Origin: Daucus carota subsp. sativus
Taxonomy: Eukaryota; Streptophyta; Magnoliopsida; Apiales; Apiaceae
Direction of reading: 5' to 3'
Length of the DNA stretch: 64,000 bases
NCBI RefSeq assembly: GCF_001625215.2
Contig: NC_030381.2
Span: forward strand, 4,303,131-4,367,130
The first letter of the stretch is position 1. Each line of letters opens with the position of its first letter. A program made the translations under genes and the position numbers. The notes beneath the pieces were generated by a model, which saw nothing but the letters and a program-made list of their open reading frames with translations, searched no databases and was not told where the DNA came from. Of this stretch, positions 47,968-58,842 are shown piece after piece.

Positions 47968-50900
47968 ATGTCGACCAATGATCGTAGTTGGATGAATCGT
48001 CGATTAGAAAGTAACCGAATAACACTTACTCCGGAATACAAATTGGGTGTTGAGCAATTTATAAAATTTGCAATTGAGAATAAAGGTGTAGTTGAAGATT
48101 TGATGAAGTGTCCATGTGTTAATTGTAAAAATGGGACATGGGAGACCATTGAAAATGTTAGATATCATTTGATAGCTAATGGAATTTGCTTGGGTTATAA
48201 AATTTGGACATCTCATGGGGAGTCATCACGAAGAAAAAATAATCGTGTTCAAAGAGAAGTTGAAAAACCGGTAGACATGGAAGCGATGTTAAGAGATGTT
48301 GGAGCCGAACCTAAGGCTTGTACTAGTAGAGTAGAAGAACCACCTAATGCGGATGCTTCCGAATTTTACAAAGAAGTCAATAGATGTGGAACACCAATAT
48401 ATCCGGGAAATACCAATTACACAAAACTATCTTTCACCACAAGGTTGTTGCACTTTAAGAATGAATCCCATTGTAGTGAGAAATCTTTTAATTTGTTACT
48501 TGAGATTATTGGCGATGTTCTTCCACCAAAACACACATTACCATCTACTTACTATGAGTTGAAGAAAATAGTAAAGGAATTGAAGCTTTCATACAACAAA
48601 ATTGATGCTTGTGAAAATAATTGCATGTTGTTTTATGGGGATGATAAAGACAAAAAAGATTGTGATCATTGTGGAAAGAGTCGTTACAAAGAAGCATGTG
48701 GAAAAAAGAGTACCACAATTCCTCGTAAGATTTTAAGACATTTTCCTCTTATAGATCGTCTCAAAAGATTATTTATGTCGGAGCATACGGCTAAACAAAT
48801 GACATGGTACAAGAATAGAGAGGTAAAAGAGGGAGAAATTAGTCACCCCTCGGACGGAGATGATTGGAAAAATTTTGACTTGCAACACCCTTCGTTTGCT
48901 AAGGAATTTCGTAATGTACGACTTGGTCTTTCAACCGATGGTTTTAATCCTTTTGATAATTCCGGTAATAAAGTATATAGTCTTTGGCCGGTAGTAGTTG
49001 TTGTGTATAATCTTCCTCCATCGATGTCAATGAAAAAACCCTACATGTTTTTGACTCTCATTATTCCGGGTCCGGATAATACAAAGAAGGATCTTCATGT
49101 ATTTCTTCGTCCGCTTATTGACGAGTTAAAGATTTTGTGGCATAGTGGAGTTGAGACATTTGATCAATCACAAAAAAATAATTTCCACATGAGGGCGGCA
49201 TTGATGTGGACTATAAGTGACTTTCCGGCTTTAGCACAACTCAAAGGATGGTCAACAAAAGGCAAATGTGGATGCCCGGTTTGTCTTGGAAGTGTAAAAG
49301 GCTTCCAACTTAAAAATTGTGGAAAGCCATGTTGGTATGGGACTAATCGAATTTTTTTGAATGAAAATGATTCTTTACGGAAAAAAGGACCCAAGTTCGC
49401 AAGTACGGAGCGGGCCGTTTTTAGGGGTCGGATGAGTGGGGAGTATGAAATATCAACATTTAATCATTTGCAATTCCCTCCTCCCGGAAGATTGACCAAA
49501 CAACGAGCTTTGGGTTATGGCAAAGAACACAATTGGACTAGTAGGCCAATTTTCTATGAACTTGAATATTGGTCGTCACTTAGGTTACGTCATTGTATTG
49601 ATGTTATGCATACCGAAAAGAATGTTTTTGAAAATGTATTTTACACAATTGTGGATGACCGTTTCAAGTCAAAGGATCACAACAAGTCTAGGATGGATTG
49701 TAAGGAACTTGGTGTGATGTCCGGGTTATGGTTAAATAATGGGGTGAAGCCAAAGGCACGTTTTACGCTTACAAGACCCCAACTTCGCCAATTATGTGAA
49801 TGGGTATCATCATTAGATCTTCCCGACGGGTGTTGCTCAAATCTAGCTCGATGTGTCAAAATGGATGTTCTCAAGTTTCACGGGTTAAAATCGCATGATT
49901 GTCATATTTTTATGCAAAAATTGATGAGTATTGCTTTTCGTGAGTTTTTACCTCGTGATATTTTGGATGCCCTTGCGGCACTATCAAATTACTTTGTCGA
50001 TATTTGTTCGACAATTCTAGTACGTAGTGATCTAGAACTTCTAGAGAAATCCATAGTAAAGACACTATGTGTGCTAGAAACTATTTTCCCCCCAAGCTTT
50101 TTTGATATTATGGAACACTTGGTTTTACACTTGGCCGAAGAATGTCGTCTAGGGGGACCCGTTCACTATAGATGGATGTATCCTTTTGAACGGTTGTTAA
50201 AGTTTATGAAAGATAAGATCAAGAATAAGGCACGAGTGGAAGGTTCAATTGCGGAAAAATATGTCGAAGAAGAAACCGTCAACTTTTGTTCATATTACTT
50301 TAAGTCCAATGTTGGCACGGTTCATAACACCGTGGGAAGGAACGAAGTTGCGGTTGAGAAACAAGATGATAGTATTTTGGAGGTTTTTAGATATCCAATT
50401 GAGTGTTTGGGAAAACATGTTGTTCGATACTTGGATGATGATGAATACTTCATTGCGGAATATTATGTTCTCTTGAACATGCCAGAGGTTCAACCATATA
50501 TTCGGTATGTTTATTTTGTGAAAAAATTCATAAAATGTACGTTTGAATCTTGTTTTAACTATCCACACTTTTGTGTAGAGAATACGCATCTTATACGGGT
50601 GCAACGCCCGAAGAATTGGAATCACTTCTCAAGACTAACTTCAAAATTTGGTTCAAAAAAAAGGTAACACATTTATTATTTTTTGTTTTGATTTTGTATT
50701 GATTTTTGTTTTGATCTTGTATTGATTTGTATGTTATTATATTTAGATTGAGAATGATGTTGCAATATATCCACGGTTCAAAGATCTACTTAATGGACCA
50801 TCTCGCATGATTATGACATTTCAATCTTGCAAGGTTAATGGATATAAATTTCGTTGTAAGGATAAATCCGGTGTCCTTGTCAAAGGTACATCTCATGTTA

Positions 50901-51451
50901 ATGCCCTTGAAAATTATTATGGTCAATTAGAAGAAATTATTAGACTTGTTTATAGGGGGGGAAATCATGTGTATTTGTTTAAATGTTGTTGGTTTGATTC
51001 CGCGGGAAGCGGTGTACGTGTTGACAAAAATCGAATTGTTAGTATAGACATAAAGTCAAGACTGAGGTCGAACGAGGTATTTGTTTTAGCAAGTCAAGCG
51101 ACTCAAGTGTATTATGCACCAAGTGTATTAAATCCTCGTAGTAACTTCTATACGGTTATTTCAATTAAAAATAGTCCTCTTGATGAATCAACTACCCCTT
51201 CTACCGAAAATCCCTACCAAGAAAATATATCTAATGCATCCACTTCAATATTTTCATTGTTCGTTGACTTTGCACAATATGAGCCAATTCCGAGAATTCG
51301 ATTCGAAGATCATGATAATGATGAAGTTGATGACGATGATGAAGATGAAAACAATGAAGAGTTTGATGAGGAAGATCAAGAAAATGAAGAAGAAATAGGA
51401 GGAGGAGAAGAAGAAGAGGAAGAAGAAGAAGGTTATGAAGATATTGATTAG
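47968..51451 (+). CDS. CACTA transposase, TNP2 type (3 exons)
   Basis: Catalytic-type transposase of En/Spm elements, predicted to bind the TIRs in the nucleus and cut the element out. Exons 47968-50504, 50579-50663 and 50747-51451; introns of 74 and 83 bp with GT/AG ends; 1108 aa. The unspliced frame stays open to 50667, but its last stretch is intron and out-of-frame text. The spliced frame restores a typical ELE...WFK segment and runs in frame into exon 3. Domains: transposase-associated domain with CPCVNC (about 5-85); a second Cys pair, CDHC (about 231-234); Transposase_21/TNP2 core from LSTDGFNPF (about 320) through the KCGCPVC motif (about 431); DUF4218 (about 634-775); DUF4216 in exon 3 (HVYLFKCCWFD). 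It ends in a long Asp/Glu-rich tail. No internal stops. Confidence 0.9.
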
Positions 51452-51616
51452 TGGCTAGATATTGTAATTAACTAAATTAGTATCATGGAATTGAAATTGT
51501 AATGTTATGCTTCAAAATTGAAATGTTATGAGATTTTTTTTGTGAAATTTGGTCATTGTATACGCAGAAAAGCGACAAATCATGGTCATTTTGATCCTTT
51601 TTTTTTCATTTACACC

Positions 51617-52010
51617 CAGAAAACCGACCGATTCGGGGTCATTTCCGACCAATTGTGGTCATTTTCTTACAGAAAACCGACCAAACTCATCACTTTTCCG
51701 ACCAATTGTGGTTATTGTATTTCAGAAAACCGACCAACAGCATATACTGGCGGTCGGTTTTGACTTGTAAAAAAAACAAAAATTTAAACACAGAAAACCG
51801 ACCATTTGCTACCTATTTCCGACCATACTCATATACCGAACACAGAAATCCGACTAAAAGCAACAGATTTCCGACCAAACTCATAAACTGATCACAGAAA
51901 ACCGACCAAATTTAAATCATTTCCGACCATTCTCCTCAGTGCAGAAAACCGACCATTTTTTTCTTCATTTCCGACCAAACTGGCGGTCGGTTTTGGCTTG
52001 TGAGAAAAAC
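51617..52010. repeat. Internal array of subterminal-type repeats
   Basis: About ten AAACCGACC / TTTCCGACCA motifs in one cluster between the two CACTA genes. It includes two copies of 'ctggcggtcggttttg(a/g)ctt' (51747 and 51980). These are the same motifs as in the terminal arrays, although this lies about 4.7 kb from the left end and 5.7 kb from the right end. No CACTA terminus lies next to it. Confidence 0.8.
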
Positions 52011-52738
52011 AAAAAAAAAATATACGGCTAAGTAAACTATTAAAAAAAACTAAAAAAATTGAAACTAGCTTTTCATTAGTTACTAAATTAATATAAAAAT
52101 ATTCATCACTTAATATTTGAATTTTAAAATATTTTTATTTTCATAACAATTTATAAATACTAACTAACTAAGTTCAAATTAATTATTCAAACAACAGAAA
52201 AATGTAGAATATTTGTAATATGGTATAATTTAAGGCACTAATCACGATAACAAAAGAAGAAAAATATAAAAAAATTATAAAGACGCTATTCTGTTACGAA
52301 TCATGCATTGCAGTGAATGTCGGAGTTCAGGGTTTGGATTTTATCTGAACATATCCTAGGGTTTACACTTTCGAAATATCAATTTATTTTTTGGACGATC
52401 CAACCGTACGGATCGTAAATTAAGTAGTTATCATACTTGTATACCAAAAATCAAATCAATAGGATTTTATCTGTTGAGATATTATAACAAAAATATTAGG
52501 TTATACTTAAATATGAACGTAGGGTTAATTTTTTAAAAAAATAAATAAATAATTTAAATGATCCAACCGTACGGATATGAATATAATTACTTAACTTATA
52601 TGGGTCATTAAAATCAATCATTTTGAACATTAGTTGAAGGAATATTATAATGAAATATTGAATTTTATTTATTTTATTTTGTAAAATAAGGATAGGTATA
52701 TATTTAAGTCCCTTGAAGTTTAACTTAACATTGTGGCT

Positions 52739-52799
52739 GGTCTGGTGGTCGAGCGTTGTGCTTCGTACACATGGGTCGTGGGTTCGATTCCGCCTGACC
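52739..52799 (+). other. tRNA-like segment (SINE head or tRNA relic)
   Basis: GGTCTGG at 52739 can pair with CCTGACC at 52793 (six of seven positions), with a box B 'GGTTCGATTCC' between (about 52781-52791) and a T-rich run right after. At 61 nt it is too short and the D and anticodon arms do not fold well, so it is not a working tRNA. It could be the head of a SINE or a captured tRNA relic. Confidence 0.45.
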
Positions 52800-52869
52800 C
52801 TTTTTTTTTCCCTTTCCCGGGTTCTTTCCCACGAAAAGTTAAAACCCCCGCCCAGATAAGTTAAAACTA

Positions 52870-53160
52870 ACCTAACGTCTCTCATTTTCATCTCTCCCAG
52901 CTTGTCTCTCTGGTCTCGTCTCTCCCAGCTCTCTCTCGCATCTCTCAACGCTCTCTCTCGTCTCTCTCAAAGCTCTCTCTCTGCAACCCCCTCTCTCTGT
53001 AAGCCCTCTCTCCGTCTCTCTCTCTCTCTCTCTCTGTGTGTGTATCTCTCTCTCTGTACTATCCTTAAATTAGGGTTTATCATAGGGTTTATATATACTC
53101 TATACATGTGTTAGTTTATGTTCTCTCTCCGCCCCTCTCTCTCTCTCTCTATCGCATCTC
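52870..53160 (+). promoter_or_regulatory. CT-rich tract, probable 5' leader of the TnpA-like gene
   Basis: Nearly 300 bases dominated by tctctctc runs, a common feature of plant 5' leaders. It lies downstream of the TATA-like site at 52697. No coding frame of interest. Confidence 0.4.
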
Positions 53161-54286
53161 TCTCTGTACTAATTTTAGGGTTTCGATTTTTTTTGGCTTT
53201 AATCTGGTGTTTTTTGCTTTAATCTGGTGTTTATATGTTTATATTTGCTTTAATCTGGCTGAATTTTAGTTGTTTCAGTTTTATTATCTGTTGATGTGAT
53301 TATTTTTGGCTCTGTTTTTGTGTCCTGTTTTGCTTCAATCTATCTTGTTTTGGCTCCTGTGTTGTATGTGTTGTTTGTTTCGTATGTTTTTGTGTTTTGT
53401 GCATGCATTTGTGGGTGTTCTGTGCACGTAATGTATGGGTATTGTTATTTCATGTGTTCTGCTACATTTATACAGCCAATCTGTTGAGTGAATCTGCTGA
53501 GTAAATTTGTACAGCCAATCTGTTGAGTGAATCTGCTGTTATGTTACACAAGTTTGGGATATGCAACCGTAAACGAGTCCAGTTGCGCTACATTTATATA
53601 TGTATGTTTTAGTATTTGAGGCCATTTAAATTGTAAACTCCTAAGCGTTCATGGCGGTCTATTTCAATTGGTGTTTACATACATAGTACTAGTAATCAGT
53701 AACAAAGGATAGTACAATATAGGAATTTTAATGCGACAATATAGGATAGTACAATATAGGAAAAAGTATAAATTACTAATCATACTAATTATAAATCAAA
53801 GCAATGTAATTATAAGTGTCAACTGCCAGAAAAGAAAATGAATATATAGCTTCTATATTTTTCCCAAAACGATGCTACTTCTTCATTTCTTATCAGTTTT
53901 TTCCCTTGCTAAGTGTTTTTATCAGTTTTTGTACTTCTGTCAACATTTTCCTTAAAACAAAGATGCGTTAAACCAGTGATTCTGAAAAATCAAGGATTTC
54001 TGGCTGGTAAGGAGCTGGAGTATATATATTGTGTATTAATATCCTTAAAAGACGAGAGATTTCAAGTAATTGAGCTGTGTTTCTCATCCTTGTATGTTTG
54101 CTGTGTGGTTTGCATATTCTTATTAGTTTTACGCCCTTGTTCTACAGAAGTTCAATTTCTTTTTGCATGTAAATAGTTTTTATTTAACATAAGTGTTTGC
54201 ATTTTGTTTAACTAGTATATATATATCTTATGATCATTAATTTCAATTGACTAACTATATATGTCATTATTGTTCATGTATAGGCT

Positions 54287-54953
54287 ATGGCGCCAAAAAA
54301 AGACAAAGGCAAAAAGAAGATCGCCATTTCTCAAGGTAGCACGAATCGTGGCAAGAAAGGCCGCAACTCTACAACTCAAGGTGAAGATCAAAGCCCGCCA
54401 CGGACTCCTCCAACTCAAGCAGCTGATGATCAAAGCCCACCAAGTCCAGCTACTCCGCCAAGTCCGGCGGGAAGTCAAACTGAATTTGTTCGCTTGATAC
54501 GTAGGCCCAGAACTAATTCTATGGGAAGGTTCGGGGAAGAGCTTCCTAGAAAACCTACCCGGATTGACATTCATGGCGGGCGGTAATTTAATTACTTAAT
54601 CATTATATTTTTACATTTATAATGTATTTTTTGTTTTTGGATTTTGTCATAAGATTTTTTTGTCATCATTGTACAGTATCTTTGATGACCAAGCAAAGAA
54701 GACTTTGCTTGCAATACTTCGTGATCTTTGGCCAGTTGGATCATACACATATACCGATATTATAGCAAAAAAGCCGGACTGGATGGATGATGTTGTTAAT
54801 GAGTTTAAGGTATATACATATATGTACAATTTTCCTTGTATATATATGTACCTTAATTTTCTATTCTTTATATATATATATATATATATTACATATATAC
54901 ACACACACACATACATATGTTCCTTGTATATATATTTAACTTAATTTTCTATT

Positions 54954-55005
<52 letters not shown>

Positions 55006-56715
55006 CATACTCACACACACACACATACATATATTCCTTGTAATGCTTGCTATATATATAATTAACATGTTTTTTATTTCGTTTCAGTGCTTCTACAAAA
55101 ATTTGAGGGGACAAAGTCGGACGGAGGCCAACTGGAGTATAAGGGAGCACGTGAAAAGAACTTGTAAAAAAATGATGAATGAGGAGAAGCGCCGCTTGGT
55201 GAGAAAAATGAAGGAAACTGGAAAGTCGGCAAAGGATCTGAGGCCGGGGTATTTTCAAGGCCCTTTTTGGGAAAATCTGTTGAAATATTGGGATAGCGAC
55301 ACTCACAAGCATCGGTCCAAGGTTGGATCACAAAATCGAGAAAAGGTGGAGACCTTGCACACTGCCGGTGCAAAATCTTTTGAAGCGATTGAAATGGTAA
55401 TTCAAAACATTTTTATTATACAATTTAGGAGTAATCAAGTTCAATTATATTTCTTAATTATTTAATAATGCCACATGCTTATTTTCTTGTTTAATTATAT
55501 TGTACATGCTTATGGTAATTATACTGTACATGCTTATGGTAATTCAAAACATTTTTAATGAACAACTGTGATTAATTATAATTCCCTTGTTCTAGGAAAT
55601 GACGGCAGAAAAAAAGGGGAAGAAACCGAAGTGCCTCGAATTGTGGGAAAGGACCCATACAACAAAAGCATCGAGGAAGGAGAGGGAGGCTAGCAAGGGG
55701 AAAAAATGCCCTCCTTTGGTCTATACTACGCCAGGGGCGATGGCCATAGCGGTTAGTATATAAATTTAGTTTTACTTGTACTTTTACATGAATTGACATA
55801 TGAAATTATCCTATAATTGTACTTGTACTTAATTGTACTTAATTATTCCTATATATAATTGTAGTTGAATTCATATAATTGTACTTGTACTTAAATTCAA
55901 CTTGATCATATATATCTAGTTATAAGAATGTTTAATTTGTTTGTCTACATATATACATATATACACGTAATTAACTTTAGTTTTATGTTCATTTCAGTCT
56001 CGCTATAGTGCCATTCTAGAGAATTCAGGGGTTGACTTAACTCCCGGATCAGATTACTCTGAGCCTATAGAGTGGTGGTTGCAAGCAACAACAGACGGCG
56101 CAAATACGCCTAAAAAGAATCGGCTCATTGGATTTCCAACAGTGCCTGCAAACACATTGTTGCCGAATTTGGCTCACCGCTTCAGAGAAACTACTAGGGG
56201 AGGTGCAAGTTCCTCGTCTTCTGTCTCCAACCGCTCAAATATACCAGACCCTCTGTTTGTGCAAGTTGTTCGCAATGCTCTCACAAACGCACAAGCAAAT
56301 CCTACTAATTTCCAGCAACAGTTGGACACTGCAGAGCTAGAAGGTCTTGCTAGGAACCTTATAGAAGTTTCTGATCCGGAGAGTAGAGGCAACTTCAACT
56401 CCATTTTCTTTAGGGAGGTTGTGAATGTTGTCACGACAATCATGAGTGACATCTGCAATAAATACGAGGCTGGAACCCAAGCTGTAAGTAGATAAGTATT
56501 TATATGAGTGTATGTGTGTGTGTGTGCAATGTATATTTGTGTGTTTGAATTTTATGTGGGAGGAGGTAATTATAAACGATGAATTGTTGCAGGCAATTGC
56601 AGAGGCCAACAAGGATGTTACCGATGGTGAAAGTTCGGAGAACGACCTCGGTGAGGATGATGGAGATGGTGCTGGTGAAGATGCTTCCGATGATGCTTCC
56701 GATGGTGATAGTTAG
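54287..56715 (+). CDS. TnpA-like protein, Transposase_24 family (6 exons)
   Basis: Second gene of the CACTA element. By analogy with En/Spm TnpA, it should bind the subterminal ACCGACC arrays and bring the ends together in the nucleus. Exons read from the sequence: 54287-54582, 54677-54809, 55088-55396, 55596-55751, 55998-56483 and 56593-56715. All introns are GT...AG, all phases match, total 500 aa and a stop. The N-terminus is Lys-rich then Ser/Pro-rich. The middle has W-containing helices (DLWPVGSYTY; WSIREHVKRTC; the WENLLKYW segment). Next come SQNREKVETLHTAGAKSF and LELWERTH...YTTPGAMAI, as in plant Transposase_24 proteins. The tail is acidic (DGESSENDLGEDDGDG). No stops or frameshifts in the joined frame. 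The family call is by motif memory, not a search. Confidence 0.85.
54958..55004. repeat. (TA)n microsatellite in intron 2 of the TnpA-like gene
   Basis: Uninterrupted TA run, followed by a CA run. A shorter TA/CA pair precedes it at 54880-54915, and the two halves of this intron ('ttccttgtatatatat...acttaattttctattc') are tandem copies. Confidence 0.85.
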
Positions 56716-57050
56716 CATATTGGTTTTTAATTAGCTAACTATTATTGCTTTTGTTAATGACATTGTTTGGTTGGATAATTTTGGGGATGCAAACTGAATT
56801 TGCATGGTTTCGCTGTGTTAAAAGAATTGTATCTTATGTTTTGTTGGATAATTTGTATGGATAATTTGTATGGATAATTGTAGGTGTTTGTTTGTATTTG
56901 AATGATGTTTTAAATTAATGCATATTGGATGTTGTTTTTGGTTCAGAATTTTAGATTATTTGTGTTTTGGTTGTGTTTTGTTGGGTTTGGTAAATGACAG
57001 GAAAAGGTATATAGTTCATACTGTAAGCACTGCAAATTTTCAAATTTGGT

Positions 57051-57734
57051 GCCCAGAAAACCGACCAATTTTGGTCATTTCCGACCAAATATGGTAATAA
57101 CAAACACAGAAAACCGACCAAGTGGACACATTTCCGACCAAATTTGGTCGTACTTGGTCCCAGAAAACCGACCAAATTCTTCATGAAATCGGTCGGTAAT
57201 GAATCCTGAGGTTGGACCACTAAAACCGACCAAAATGTGTGTTGATTCCGTGGTCGGTTTTATAGCAGAAGCTCAAGTTCTGGCAAAAAATCCTTCCCGA
57301 CCGACTAATAACCGACCAACTATAAGAAAACCGACCGACTCATAACCGACCAACCCTTGGTCAGATTTAAAACAGAAGCTCAGGAGCTGGCCAAAAAAAC
57401 CTTCCCGACCGACTCATAACCGAGCACCTGTCGGTCGGTTTTAAATTCTTATTTCCGACCAAGTTATTACCGACTACGCGCTGGTCGGTTTTGTGTCAGT
57501 CCACGTGTATGCCAAGTCACAGGTGGGGCCATGTTTTGCGGAAATGGAAACACATTACCGACCGAATTTGGCGGTCGGACGTCGGTCGGTAATGATACTC
57601 ATTTCGGACCGACTTGTCATTTCCGACCCGTTTTTAAGGGACCAACCCCATCGGTCGGTAATCGGTCGGAAATGACCTCAAAACCGACCGAATTGAGTCA
57701 TTTCCGACCGATTTTTGCGGTCGGAAATGCCCTG
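57051..57734. repeat. Right subterminal repeat array of the CACTA element
   Basis: Dense ACCGACC/GGTCGGT and TTTCCGACC motifs up to the right TIR, mirroring the left array. Several form short palindromes such as 'gtcggacgtcggtcgg' near 57573. Confidence 0.85.
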
Positions 57735-57964
57735 TTTTCTTGTAGTGTCTTCATCCTCTTATATTATGTAGTTATCTATTCACCATATATAATTCTTTGT
57801 TTTCTTTGATCTTTTCTTATAATTATCTGATGATACGAGTATTTCATGTGCAAATTTTGCAGAGACGCCTAACATTTTGAAACGGAGGGAGTAAATTAAA
57901 GATACAAAGTGATATGTTCATTTATTCTGGAATAACAAGCACCAAAATATATATCGGATGTAAT

Positions 57965-58115
57965 TATCATGTACAAACAAATTAAAATATAACAAAATAA
58001 ATGTAGCTTTATCGATATACTGCATGTTGGGGAAATAAGAAGCCGAACAAATCAAAATATAACAAAATAACTATAGCTTTATCGATACAGTGCATGTCGG
58101 GGAAATGAGATGCCG
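57965..58115. repeat. 72-bp minisatellite, 2 copies
   Basis: Continuation of U4 after the CACTA element; near-identical to 34305-34475. Confidence 0.8.
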
Positions 58116-58455
58116 GGCTTCTCATTCATATATGCAAGACTAATATGAGACTATTGATAAACTCAGTATAGAAATGGTTCTTGAACAAGGAGAGCAGAAA
58201 GATTTATTCAAATTCGTTCATTGCTAATTATTCGAGACAAATAAACTTAGATACTGAATTAGTAAAGATCCAGGGCCCAACTATTGCATTAGCTAAGCAC
58301 TTTCACTTCCTCAAATTCAATTTATTTATTTTTCCTAATCTAATTTATTTATTTTACAATAAAAGTTCATTTATTGTCATTGAAGCATCAGCCTTCTTTG
58401 GAGTATCTTTCTTCCCAGAGATACACCGAGTATGTTTGGTTTGAGATCCGCTGTT

Positions 58456-58842
58456 TCATGCATCCATGCTGGGGAAACAGCTCTTCATCAACAGCTGCTT
58501 CAGCGCTGAGATGAGCTCTTCCGTCGGCTTCTCTGGCGGTGACCTGGACTCCTCACAGAAGCTCGCGTGCCGCTCCAGAGCCTCCTCCTTGCTGATCCTC
58601 CAGCCAGATCTCTTGATCTCCTCCTTCACCGCCTCGCCACACAGCCCGCAGATCCACCAGCCTTCATTCCTCTCCCTAACACGAGCAATGTACGCAATGG
58701 TACACTCCTCTATCAACTCGCAGCACTGGCACTTCACCACTTCAAGCGGTCTATTCACCACGACGTCTTCATCATCATCATCCTTCTCCGCTGATTCAGC
58801 TCCTGTCACCTTGACAACCGCGGTCTCCTCCGTCTCCATCAT
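58456..58842 (-). CDS. DUF1677 family protein, short form (copy 7), promoter lost
   Basis: A 128-aa short form with an intact cysteine core, the 32-codon tail deletion, and the longest acidic run (DDDDED, then VVV). The frame starts exactly at the MM pair. The leader is intact up to 'caaacgctattgtatt' (58914-58927). There the sequence switches to text normally found several hundred bases upstream, so the TATAAATA box and everything around it is gone. The copy may be silent or use a new promoter. It is the only gene kept after the S/L deletion in this unit. Confidence 0.82.
   Translation of the reverse strand: MMETEETAVVKVTGAESAEKDDDDEDVVVNRPLEVVKCQCCELIEECTIAYIARVRERNEGWWICGLCGEAVKEEIKRSGWRISKEEALERHASFCEESRSPPEKPTEELISALKQLLMKSCFPSMDA

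Larger units (their letters stand above)
52011..54286 (+). other. Spacer and probable leader of the TnpA-like gene
   Basis: AT-rich sequence with a repeated 'gatccaaccgtacggat' (52398, 52559), a TATA-like TATATATTT at 52697, a tRNA-like segment (52739-52799), and a CT-rich tract (about 52870-53160). The AG at 54282-54283, three bases before the ATG, suggests a long leader intron, possibly from a 'tctctgtaag' donor near 53000. No other coding sequence is seen. Confidence 0.45.
46959..57747 (+). mobile_element. CACTA (En/Spm) DNA transposon, apparently complete
   Basis: 10,789 bp with terminal inverted repeats CACTACAAGAAAA (46959-46971) and TTTTCTTGTAGTG (57735-57747). It is flanked by a perfect 3-bp duplication TCT (46956-46958, 57748-57750). 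U2 and U3 show the empty site 'ctatctcttcatcctc' (21214, 34091). Subterminal regions are packed with ACCGACC/GGTCGGT repeats, the usual binding-site arrays of this superfamily. It carries both expected genes in the same orientation: a TNP2-type transposase (47968-51451) and a TnpA-like Transposase_24 gene (54287-56715). Both are open after splicing, so the element looks autonomous and young. Confidence 0.93.

Noticed and set aside
47640..48149. 169-codon minus frame and its overlapping neighbours near the transposase start
   Set aside because: Tyr/Ile/Thr-rich translation of (TA/CA)n sequence opposite the transposase leader.
47968..50667. A single 899-codon unspliced frame as the complete transposase
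   Set aside because: Its last part after 50504 reads intron and out-of-frame text. GT/AG junctions at 50505/50578 and 50664/50746 give a frame that matches family features and continues into exon 3.
52739..52799. A functional tRNA gene
   Set aside because: Too short, and no convincing D or anticodon arm; only box B and a near-complete acceptor pairing are present.
54917..55465. 182-codon plus frame beginning in a TA/CA repeat
   Set aside because: Only its middle (55088-55396) is real exon; the ends are intron 2 and intron 3 of the TnpA-like gene.
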